Shown one piece after another: positions 13,566 through 28,301 of a DNA stretch of 64,000 nucleotides. A program made the position numbers and the translations under genes. The notes beneath the pieces are model-generated. The model searched no databases, was not told the DNA's origin, and worked only from the letters and a program-made list of their open reading frames with translations. The stretch comes from Polytrichum commune (Eukaryota > Streptophyta > Polytrichopsida > Polytrichales > Polytrichaceae), in contig OX485803.1 in assembly GCA_950295325.1 (NCBI GenBank), positions 17,732,001 through 17,796,000 on the forward strand, in the 5' to 3' direction. How positions within the stretch are numbered: the stretch's first letter is position 1; every line of letters starts with the position of its first letter.

Positions 13566-13613
13566 ATCTTGTTATTATAATGTGGAGACATTGAAACCAA
13601 TCCAGACCCAATG
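13566..13613 (+). other. 2A-like ribosome-skipping peptide at head of ORF2
   Basis: In the frame that continues into ORF2 the sequence reads ILLL, a stop codon, then CGDIETNPDP followed directly by Met. The 2A consensus is a Leu-rich stretch followed by D-x-E-x-N-P-G-P, so nine of the key positions fit and only the Gly before the final Pro is Asp here (a single G-to-A change of codon GGC would give GAC). The 2A peptide causes ribosome skipping between Gly and Pro. It is known at the N-terminus of ORF2 in several APE-type non-LTR families of animals and in trypanosome L1Tc/Ingi. The change and the stop mean this copy is unlikely to be active. Confidence 0.8.
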
Positions 13614-14246
13614 CCAAATCTACTACAAGCCCACCCAACCGCCCATAAAAGACGACAAACAACCTATTTTATACCTGGTACAATAAAACTCCAACCGGAA
13701 TACCAACACCTAGCCACAAACTTCAAACCATTATTCCAAAATATGCACCCCTTACACACACAAACAACATCCGCATTTCCACACTTAGACAATTACATAC
13801 AACAACATGCTAACCATCCGCCCCCTAGACTGATATACGCCCTAATTGTAACAATCAGCCCCTCCACTAGAGACTCTGACATATACCTACAACAATAGCC
13901 AATCCCGGATTGGACCTCACAAATACTAGAAAATTTGACAAAACTACCTAACCCACCGGAGAGACACGTCGAAACCCCACATCCATATACACAATTCCAT
14001 AATATGTACCAAGACAAAATATCCCCCCCAAACACAATCCACCGTAAACTATATGACCATATACATCGACACCCCGAACAACCAAATATCCGGGACTTAC
14101 ACGACACATTCCCATATCTACCCCAACAATTACTTACAGAAGCATTAAGATGCACATAGCCTATCATAGAATATACACACCCTACTTATCCGATACTAAA
14201 TAACCAAATCCCGCCACCAAGGCCAACAACGCTCACAAACCAAAAA

Positions 14247-15020
14247 ACATACATCATAACTTGGAATGTCGCGTCGCTTAACACGGCAATGCGATGCCTC
14301 CACAAACTAACAACATACTCCCAAAACTCCCCAACAACCATAACCATACAAGAAACCAAACTTATTGCCACTAAATCCACTAAATACATACAAAACATTT
14401 TCCCCCAATACAAATTTTTCTTCAACAATACGCACAACATCACATGTACTATGTGCCAGAGAATGATTCATAGAGACCACAGAGGAGGTCTACTTACTCT
14501 CATCCATAACAAACATGCATTTCCTAGTAACTTGTCTAAAATACCCACCCCCACAAGCATATCACCCTCTCTCCAAATAATCTGCATAGCCAACCAACTC
14601 CTTCAACGTTGGCTATTAATAAACATATATATGCCATCTCATGACGAAGACTTGCCCCTCATCCCCACCATGTATATCATTATAACCGAACAAATTAATG
14701 CCCACCCTAATCACGTTTATGTAATATGTGGTGATTTTAACCGAGATATAGCACTAATAGGGAGACAAAACGACCAACAAACCACACCACCACAAGCTGA
14801 AGATTATCAATAGAGGTCATTCATGGACAACTTAGAATTAACATACATTACAACAAATACCACATTCTCAAGACAAGGAGGAAATAACTACACACACAAT
14901 AGCCTAATAGATGGATTCTTCATAAAAACCCCAAATAACAACTAATGTAGGTCAACCACAAACCAAAATATCAACCTTAACTCTGACCACATATCCATAC
15001 AACTACATATCCCACCTAAT
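14247..15020 (+). other. APE-type endonuclease domain of ORF2
   Basis: All landmark motifs of the exonuclease-endonuclease-phosphatase fold occur in order: TWNVASL at the N-terminal strand, IQETKL with the metal-binding Glu, INIYMP, CGDFN with catalytic Asp and Asn, LIDGFF, and SDHISI with the catalytic His. Two in-frame stops interrupt it. This nuclease nicks the target to prime reverse transcription in APE-bearing LINEs. Confidence 0.88.
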
Positions 15021-15939
15021 ACATTGATTACCAAAATGCCATCACCCAAACCGGAACCACCCCCAAGAATACTAAACCCTGTACCAAAGGAAAACCTATA
15101 AAACTTCCACACACAGTTCTTCGAAGCCAACTCAAACCAAATAAACGCACTCACTCAAATACTTGAAACTAATACAGATTTAACAATAGAACAATGGCAA
15201 ATGGCATGCACCTCACTAGAAACCCTCATCACTAACATCTCAAGTACAGTCTTAGAAACATGCAGTGCACCATCAATTTCGATCTTACCAAGCAGAATTG
15301 CCAAACAAGGAGGCTATCTTCCAAAAAAACTCCAGAAACAATGGAAAAAAACACCTCACTACTTATCATCTTATCTGAAAAACAATATACATCACAAAAA
15401 AAATCCTAACTGGAGAGACCACCCCATCATCCAAGAAATTGCTAATCACACCTACAATACCCTACCAACACCTCCAATACACCCTCTCCCGCACAATACA
15501 TGGATAGAAGATCTAGCCAATAAAGGAAAAAATAGCCAAAAAAGAAGCCTGAAAAATCACAACAAAATATTCGAGAAAACAAATAAAAAAAACCATATCA
15601 AAATACCAACAATTATATGACAAAAGCCCCCAAAAAATAAACAAAAAAATCTTCAAAGAAAACGAATCCCCCCCACTAGATTGCATCATAGATAGATATA
15701 ACAACATCCTCACTAACCCATAAGATAGCGCCCAAGAAATCCATATCCAGCAATCTACCAGCAATAAACCCACAGTCCCCACATGTCACTACCAACCTGA
15801 TCACCTACAATATTGCACATGTGAAGTTAGATAATACCCATGGCATGATCTGGATGGGTATACTATCGAAAAAGAGGAGAACCAAATGTTCCCCTACACA
15901 CATACCTCGACCAAGATACGTACGACATATGTCTCCGAA

Positions 15940-16810
15940 ATTTAACAAATGGGAAAATCCCTGGACCGGATAAAATCCCCAATGTCATACTAAAAATTAT
16001 GCCCCCACGATTTCACACTATCCTACTACTATTCTTTGCACATTGTTATATACAAAAAAATCCCTGCATCCTAGAAAACAAACCTTACCATACTTTTGTA
16101 TAAGAAAGATAGCCCATATTGCCTCAACAATCATAGACCAATAGCCTTTGCCAACACAATATACAAGTTTTTTACCAGCACACTCACTATCATCATCTCC
16201 ACATATGGAGAAAGACATCAAATCTTACATGACAGTCAAGAAGAATTTAGAGCTGAGAGATGCACATCAAGGCAATTACAAACCCTTATATTAGCACTAG
16301 AAGATGCTAGATTCACAAATCAAGACATCTACATACTATACATAGACTTCAAAAATGCCTTTGGCTCAATCGATCACGCCAGACTCCGTACCATCATGAA
16401 AGACCTTGGTTACCCACAAGACGCAGTAGCATTGATAGAAAATATTTATTTGGAATCTACCAGCACATACATTGGAGAATATTTTGGTAAAACACAACCA
16501 AATCCCATACAAAGAGGAACCATACAAGGCGATACACTGAGCCCATAGCTATTTATTATTTTTCTGGAACCACTCCTACGATGGCTACAAAAGGGGAACA
16601 ATGGATATACCTTCAAAACCTCCAACAATACGATAAACTCCGCAGCATACGCCGATGATTTAGCCGCCCTAACTAACAAAGTAACATCCCTCCAAATCCA
16701 ACTAGACAAGTTCTGTGAATGGGCAGGAATGGATCTAGACATTCCCAAATGCGCGATCACTGGATGTCCCAACAAGTCAAAACTGAACTCACATGCCTTC
16801 CAAACACACT
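15940..16810 (+). other. Reverse transcriptase domain of ORF2
   Basis: Motifs in order: NGKIPGPDKIPN (finger region), NNHRPIAFANTIYKF, YIDFKNAFGSIDH (motif A with catalytic Asp), RGTIQGDTLSP (motif B), and SAAYADDLAAL (motif C with the catalytic Asp pair), then a thumb-proximal FCEWAGMDL block. A stop directly follows motif B. The motifs are of the non-LTR type, not LTR or Penelope. Confidence 0.93.
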
Positions 16811-17616
16811 TATAAGAAGCAAATATAAACTTCAAACACCAACCAACACCCATACTTAGCCAACACGAACCATATGTATACCTTGGAATCAACCTAGTCC
16901 CCTCATTACAATGAAAAACACAAACGCACATCATCATAGCTAAATTAACCAAACAAAGCAAAATCTTAATAACATGCCCAGCTACCATGAAACAAAAAAT
17001 AAAAATGGTTGATACAGTCATAAGAGTTGGCATTGCTTACAACTTCTATGCCGTCCCACACTCTCTTCCGGCCATTAAGAAACTAGACAAGAAAATAATT
17101 GCATTGTATAAATTCATATGCGGCCTACCAAAATGTATGTCAAATGCCGTCACACAACTGCCACATGAAATGTTTGGAACATAAGTTTTTTCATTAAAAA
17201 ACGCATACATAACATGTATAAGAGAACAACTCATAAATGCCCTCAATGATAAAGGTAGGTTGGGTAGAATATACAAAGGATTAATACAACACATACTCGC
17301 TAAACACGGAGGAGCACAAAATCTAACACGTATCTCGCTCCAGGATTGTACGAGATCTCTGTTCTTATTGAAAAAAACAAGTAGAATCCACCTTAAAAGC
17401 ACACTCTAAAATTTTTCCCTCACCCCTACACCATTAGAAACACAATGGATGTCACAAGCACGAAACATCCCAACGCTTATCCCATAATTATCTCTAAAAT
17501 ACCTTCACAAACTAATATTACATAACATATTTGAACTAAAACATATAACATGTCCCAATGGAACACATCTAATAAGCAACGATGAATTTAAAACTCACTA
17601 CAACAAACCCACAAAA

Positions 17617-18858
17617 ATGGAGAAAATTATACTAGAATATGCTAGAAAACTATTTTGTGAACCAACATGCCTTACCCAATGCACACACCCATGCCCAACA
17701 CATATGACACCAAACACCTTGAAGAACGAATATAAAATACTAAATCATAACATACACATAAGACCACCTCTACTACCATTAGAACACCCAAAACCACCCC
17801 CATACATACTCAATTACCCAACGCACTTCCCGATACACAACATAAGAAACGACCGCCCAGGCACATACACATATAAGTACAAAATCACGAAAAAATATAC
17901 ATCCTACCTATGCCAATGGACACTCCCAAATGAAACAACTTACAACAAATGGCTACCTCAAAAAGAGTTGTTTCCTTGGAACAACCAAAACGCCATAAAC
18001 AACAACATTCTACTACTAACACAATACTACACCCGAAAACAACACCAACATTTTACTAACATACTAAACATAAACTTTAACCAAGAACAGATGAGAGATA
18101 CTAGATATGTCCCCCCACCACAAACCATACCCCTATACTACCTACACATTAACGAAGGTAACCCAAAAGATGATATCGCCTACACACAATATACTATCCA
18201 AACCCAATATGACATTGCACACATCTACAATAACATTGGTAGACATTTGATTACCATTCCGGAAACAAGACTAAAATGGTTGTGGGATCAATACCACTTA
18301 GCACTAAACAGACCACACAACCTAGAACCCCCCACACAACCATTCGAAACAGAAGTGGCATGGTTATACCAAAGATATAAATACAAAACTCCCAAAAATG
18401 ACCCCCTCAAACTTTCGCAATACACACTTCCAAATGCCATCCTTGAAAACTTCATAAACACATTCCAAATAACACACTCATATTTCTCATCACCAATAAC
18501 ATGCTCCACCACACTTAGACAATATCACTCCCCATTCCCTAGAGATGTAGTATTTGGATTAGTTGGAAAAACATTCCATCATAAATGGCGAGGCAATGAC
18601 TATGCACACCCACACACAGACACCGAAGCTCAACATGCCCTCCATTGGGCCCGCCTTGCAGCAAAAAATGACTCAAACTCTATCACAATACTAGTAATGC
18701 CAGACGAAAATTGGTATCACAATCCTAATCCCCATAATGGACCCTTCGCAGACTCGCATGTTATAACCCACTTCAAAGCCGATACCATCATCTACGAAGA
18801 ACCAACAATTCCCCCAGAACTAAGAACTGAACCTAGAACAAAAAACTGTGCAATATGA
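17617..18858 (+). other. 413-codon open segment with methyltransferase-like C-terminal part
   Basis: This is an uninterrupted segment between RT and RNase H. Its N-terminal two thirds are rich in Asn, His, Tyr and Pro and are not recognised. The last third (about 18,420-18,850) carries an ordered set of blocks: THSYFSSPITC, SPFPRDVVFG, AHPHTDTEAQHALHWARLAA and ITILVMPDENW. The FxSPxxC...SxFxRDxxFG pattern recalls the MTase domain of PCIF1-type cap adenosine methyltransferases, but the NPPF catalytic motif of that family is not evident. The resemblance is from memory of motifs only. The fact that it stayed open while both flanks broke may be chance. Confidence 0.4.
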
Positions 18859-19114
18859 GTATTATGCATACATCATAAAAATATACCCATAGGAACAGAG
18901 ACATACACCCAACAAATGAAAGATATTGTCAACACACTACGAATCCCCGAAATGTTTAGCCAAATTGTACCATTGACACCACTAGATACATTAGTGAACC
19001 GCAATACAAAATGAACCAAACTCACATACCCACCTCCCCCGCCGATCACACAAATTCCAACCAACCCATGAAATATCAACCCTCAACAATGCCTACCGCT
19101 TAAATACCCACCCC

Positions 19115-19560
19115 AATTTTGCTACTACACGGATGGGTCATTCAAACCACTCAAACAAACAAACAATGGACAATGGAAACGTGAAAAAACTGGATATGGT
19201 ATTTACAACCTCTTTCAGGAACCTAAAAATCGCAAAAAGATTACCGGGACTACAAAATATTTTACGAGCAAAAATGATGGCAATACACCACACTCTACAA
19301 CTCCTCACCACAACATATCAAAATGAGCCAACCCACATATTTACAGATTGCCTAAACATCCTATACCTCCTAAATACCCAAATCAAACACCCCACTAGTC
19401 ATAATAGTCACCCGGATAAAATAATCCTAGAAAATATGATTAAAATGTTAATATCCCATACACAAATCACCACACTCCATAAAATAAAAACCCACACAAA
19501 CATAGGAGGAAATGACCAAGCAGATACACTAGCCAAACAAGGACATAAATTAGACCATAA
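19115..19560 (+). other. RNase H domain of ORF2
   Basis: FCYYTDGSF provides the first catalytic Asp. A frame change follows; in the second frame ILRAKMMAIHHTLQLL stands where the catalytic Glu is expected (Lys here), HIFTDCLNILYLLN gives the second Asp, and THTNIGGNDQADTLAKQG gives the His and last Asp region. Order and spacing fit a type I RNase H of a LINE. The Glu-to-Lys change and the frame change show decay. Confidence 0.87.
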
Positions 19561-19889
19561 AGATACCATAGTTTCATACGAGCATGCACACCCTACACCA
19601 TACTACCTACAAAAAGATTGGTGGCATTCCATGCAAGAAACACCTAACAAGGGCCCCATAAGGCACCTCAGTAAACACATTCTCAAGCATGACAATGAAC
19701 ATAACTTAACAATTATAGCAAACCAAACCCACCAATTACACAAATGGCTAGAAAACGACGACATAGATAAAATACTATCAAATGACTTTTGGACGAACCC
19801 CGCCATCAAAGATAAACAAAAAACATGCTTAATAAAATTCCGAACTGGACAATATATGGGACACACCCGAAAACAACTCTTCTTTGGCA

Positions 19890-20060
19890 AAGAAGCCTTC
19901 CCATCAAGAACATGTATATCTGCAACTCAACAGATGCGGACACATGATGGCTACACGTACTACTTAAATGCAAACAACAATATATCCATGCACTAATTAC
20001 AAAAGGCATAACAAAGCGGTATGGAAAATACGTAAACTCATCTTATCAACTAGAATATCA
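19890..20060 (+). other. Cys/His knuckle region of ORF2
   Basis: Downstream of RNase H, Cys, Cys, His and Cys codons occur in the order and rough spacing of the C-terminal CCHC knuckle of RNase H-bearing LINEs (ICNSTDADT, WLHVLLKC), followed by RHNKAVWKIRKLIL. They are spread over different frames because of small indels. Such knuckles bind nucleic acid. Confidence 0.55.
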
Positions 20061-20129
20061 AGACATTATACATTAATGAATGCAGGAACGCATAATGAAA
20101 TACCCCAAGAAAACACAGTCCCCACATGG

Positions 20130-20591
20130 CTACTCCCATGTACATGTGATACCCGAAGATGTCATTGCAACGCTAGCTAGGCTCAAACCGGACATATTAT
20201 GCATCATAAGCCATCCATATAACCACCCCCCCTAGAAACCCCTACACCTGATATCACCATACAGTTCATCGAATTCACATATTGCAATGATAGATTCGCC
20301 GCTGAAACCCTGGATAGAAAAATCATAAAATACCAACCACTCATAAACAACATCATAACAAAGGGTTGGAACATAGCCCCACTCATGGTACTAGTTGCAG
20401 GAGCAAGAGGCACAAGACATATCCCATCAATGAAAAAAATGAAAACAACGCTCGCACTCCCTCTCACGAAAATTAAAAACACGTTTAAACAAATTAACAT
20501 AATTGCCACACAACATGCACATTCCATGTTAGCCCACAAACAAAGGCTAGAAAATCAACAAACTATTAATGATCTCCAAGACCTCTCATAA
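20130..20591 (+). other. PD-(D/E)XK-like nuclease segment at the C-terminus of ORF2
   Basis: LARLKPDILCI supplies a PD pair. After a frame change and about 20 codons, ITIQFIEFTYCNDR supplies a strand with Glu in the position of the (D/E)XK motif (Thr where Lys is expected). A helix with a basic, Gln-rich part follows (LDRKIIKYQPLINNII), then LMVLVAGARG. This order is typical of restriction-like nucleases. A second, restriction-like endonuclease beside APE is the hallmark of Dualen-type elements. The assignment is by motif order only. Confidence 0.5.
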
Positions 20592-20739
20592 ATAAATAAC
20601 ACTCCCAACCCGATACATATCCCCCCCCCACTAATCACCCCAAACATAATAACCGGCTATCGGAACTTACTACTGGTTACTAAATATAGTGTCTACGTCC
20701 TACAAAGGGCGAAGTACTTTTACATCTAACGCCAGTGCC

Positions 20740-20820
20740 GTAAGGCATGGCCTATGATGTTCTACGAACATACACTTTATTCACTCCGGCCTCCTCCGGA
20801 GACCGGAGTTCTTCTTCTTA
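20740..20820 (+). other. 3' terminal hairpin and CTT tail of the non-LTR element
   Basis: ACTCCGG pairs with CCGGAGT around a short GC-rich loop (about 20,782-20,810). A further local hairpin, GCCGTAAGGC, lies just upstream. The element ends in TTCTTCTTCTT rather than poly-A. The same hairpin plus a short tail occurs alone at 39,378-39,433, which fixes this as a mobilised 3' end. Such structures are recognised by the element's own reverse transcriptase in stringent-type LINEs. Confidence 0.75.
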
Positions 20821-20829
20821 TGTACTTTG

Positions 20830-21900
20830 TGTTGTAAAAGGCATTTTTTTTTGGTAGTCAACTATTATCAACGGACCAAATCTTGTAGTTGATCGGATCT
20901 CACAATATTTAATGCTGATATGAAAGGGTGATGATTCGCCATTAATCTTAACCAAATGTAAAGTGCACTTCTTAAGTATGAATTCCAATGTCAAAGCACA
21001 TTTGGCAAGGCTAGTTGTATGCTTTTAGAGATGGTATATGCCAATACAAAGGTGTAGCTTTCTATCGTGACACCAACAAAGTAGTTGATGATGTCATATG
21101 CTACTAGGTACACGTTGCCTTAGAATATATTATAAAATGCACACATCAAAAGATCCTCTACCAACTTATGATCCAAAACTTCCCCAATAACTTATGACAT
21201 ATCCAATTCCCAACAAACATGTTCCTTTTTGTTCAAATAGACGAGGCAAATGATGTCAACCTTTGCAGTGACTGATGTGACAATGACATGTAGACTAACA
21301 TTGTATCAACGTCCTCCATAGGTAATTGGTTGAAGCGAGCTTGTTAAGGACTTGTATAATTGAATCAACAATAAATCTATCTTGAACATTGTGAAAACCT
21401 GAATGCATTTTCCAAAGTATTAACCTCATTGGTTATAATATGTAAGGTTATCAATTTAACATTGTCAAGAGGGAATTAATCCATATGAGCATATCTCTTA
21501 CGGAACTCATTCGGGATCTTTGAAACATATTCTATTGTCAAACAAGTAACATCCAAATTCCATGTTATTTCATGGCTATATATTCTCTTGAATGATTGAG
21601 AGGTACGCTTGTATGCAATAATTGCCTCTAGCCTTGCTACAATAAAAAAATGAAACAATAACATACATCATATTAAACAAGTAAGCGTGAAACCCCAAAT
21701 CAATACCTTATGTGCGATAAAAGTAATCGAAATGGTCCTTGGAATTTAGAGTAAAATATTATAGGAATTTTTTGATGTGCCCAAAGGTGATGTAAAGGTG
21801 ACGAGAATCCATCCATTTTAATTTCCCCAAACAACTCAAGGATTTGTAGTATAGAACGGTTTATTTATTTATTTAATATTAAAATGACTGAAAATAATGA
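20830..21900. other. Intergenic, no gene recognised
   Basis: AT-rich sequence with no coding homology that I recognise, between the retrotransposon and the upstream region of the GH1 gene. Confidence 0.5.
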
Positions 21901-23185
21901 TTAAGAAAAGGGCACGTGTACAGTACCGATACCCTGACCGGCCTGATACCCGCCTGGGTACATTCCCTTCCGTTGCATTCCTTTGCTTCCGACCAGGCTC
22001 GCATTCGCCTTAAAAGCCACCAATTATCGATCTTTCAGTCAGAAACCGAGCTTGCCCTTCAGGTTTCATTGAATCAATCTGCTACTGCTTGTTGTTGGCC
22101 TCTTGTAAGTGGATTCTGGAACCAGTTTGAACTTGCTCACTGAGTTTAATCTCACTTTACTCTGTTTACAATAGAGATAGATAGATTGAGCTCTATAACT
22201 TATTTCGGCAGTGCGCCATGACTGTGAATCTGCTGTGACTCGGAGGTTGGAGAACTTAAGTTTTCCAGTGATGGTGACATTCGGATGAATAGATTTTATT
22301 GTGAAGAACTTGAGTCAGGGGATGCGATGGTCATTTTGTTGTTGAGACAGAGAAAGATTGAGTTGCATAGCCTAAAACTAGCAGTTATAGCGGCATTGGT
22401 CTGTCTGGTGTGATAGAGCTCACGGCTTCACCTCTTTCCAACGATGTCAACATTTGGATAAATATATTTGATTTGTGGAATTCTAAACACGTCATGCGAT
22501 CGTGGTTACATAGTTAGGAGAGAGGAAGAAAGATTGATGTGCATAGCTTATATCGGTAGTGGGGTATTACTTACTATGTCTCCTGTGGTGGAGAGCTTAG
22601 GGCTTCAAATTTTGATTTGGTGCTATTAATCTGATGATTAAAATTTCTGGATTCAGGAATTTTGGACAGGTAATGCGATCGTGAGTTTTATGTTAAGAAG
22701 TCCTTTAAGCAAATGGAGCTCTGTCCCGATGGTTTCCTGTGTTGTTGTTGATTGTTGGCATTTAGGGCGTACGGGAGGTTGAAGCGAAAGTAATCTTGAA
22801 AATATTATCATATGAAATTTAACAGGGCGCATCTAGTCTTACTTGCGCAAATTTGTTTTTGACATAGAGTAGTGTAAGTTTTCTACACGATTGACGTTTC
22901 GTTTATTCTGCGAGTCTTAGAGTCAAATGCATAGGAGGAATCTCGGGCGGTGGCAATTAATCGAGTTATTGAAACTCATGGCAACTGATGGTTTGGAAAT
23001 TTCCGCTATAGACAATATAGTTATTGTAGAAGGTCGGTGAATCACGTTATATATATATATATATATATATATATACCGTCAATGATCTTTCGTTTACACG
23101 CATTTTTATTGGAGTCCAAGTTTCTCACTCGTTCTTGTTTGAATCCTGGATACGTTTCGCAGAACTTCCAATTTCTGAATTGAAT
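21901..23185 (+). promoter_or_regulatory. Upstream region of the GH1 gene, possible 5' UTR exon and intron
   Basis: About 1.3 kb before the start codon. Near 21,960-22,080 the sequence is GC-richer and lacks the repeat character of its surroundings; a CAG|GT junction near 22,060 could end a non-coding first exon. An ATATAT run lies at about 23,046-23,075 just upstream of the coding start and probably is a microsatellite, not a TATA box. No specific regulatory element could be fixed. Confidence 0.3.
23046..23075 (+). repeat. (TA)n microsatellite
   Basis: An uninterrupted TA dinucleotide run about 110 bp upstream of the GH1 start codon. Confidence 0.9.
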
Positions 23186-28259
<5,074 letters not shown>

Positions 28260-28295
28260 ACACTTGTCATCTCCTACAACGGCTGGAAAGCTTGT

Positions 28296-28301
28296 AATAA
28301 A
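28296..28301 (+). terminator. Polyadenylation signal of the GH1 gene
   Basis: AATAAA lies 37 bp after the stop codon, the expected place for a plant near-upstream element. Confidence 0.6.

Larger units (their letters stand above)
13611..20591 (+). pseudogene. ORF2 polyprotein of the non-LTR element, broken
   Basis: About 2,300 codons in total. The same frame runs from the 2A-like peptide through the endonuclease to about 15,620, interrupted only by a few stops (for example at 14,811 and 14,943). A second frame carries the reverse transcriptase, the following open segment and the start of RNase H (about 16,096 to 19,200). The frame then changes within RNase H and again around the Cys/His knuckle. 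One uninterrupted run of 413 codons (17,617-18,858) is the longest open frame in the window. The protein would cut target DNA, copy the element RNA by target-primed reverse transcription, and degrade RNA in the hybrid. Breaks number roughly ten or more, so the copy is dead but not ancient. Confidence 0.85.
11170..20820 (+). mobile_element. Large non-LTR retrotransposon (LINE), decayed, Dualen-like domain set
   Basis: One coding-strand element of at least 9.6 kb, possibly 11.6 kb if it starts near 9,262. Domains follow in order: ORF1; a 2A-like peptide; an APE endonuclease with QETK, GDFN and SDH motifs; a reverse transcriptase with YADD; a long open segment with a methyltransferase-like signature; an RNase H with TDGS and GNDQAD; a Cys/His knuckle; and a PD...IEF segment resembling a PD-(D/E)XK nuclease. 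The + strand is strikingly poor in G throughout. Several in-frame stops and frame changes make it inactive, yet all catalytic regions remain readable, so decay is moderate. Among known non-LTR elements, the joint presence of APE and restriction-like nucleases with RNase H is described for Dualen/RandI, while 2A plus RNase H recalls the Ingi group; clade placement needs a reverse-transcriptase phylogeny. Confidence 0.88.

Noticed and set aside
16446-17033. Minus-strand frame of 195 codons across the RT region
   Set aside because: It is the mirror of the RT coding sequence; the G-poor + strand makes the opposite strand poor in stop codons.
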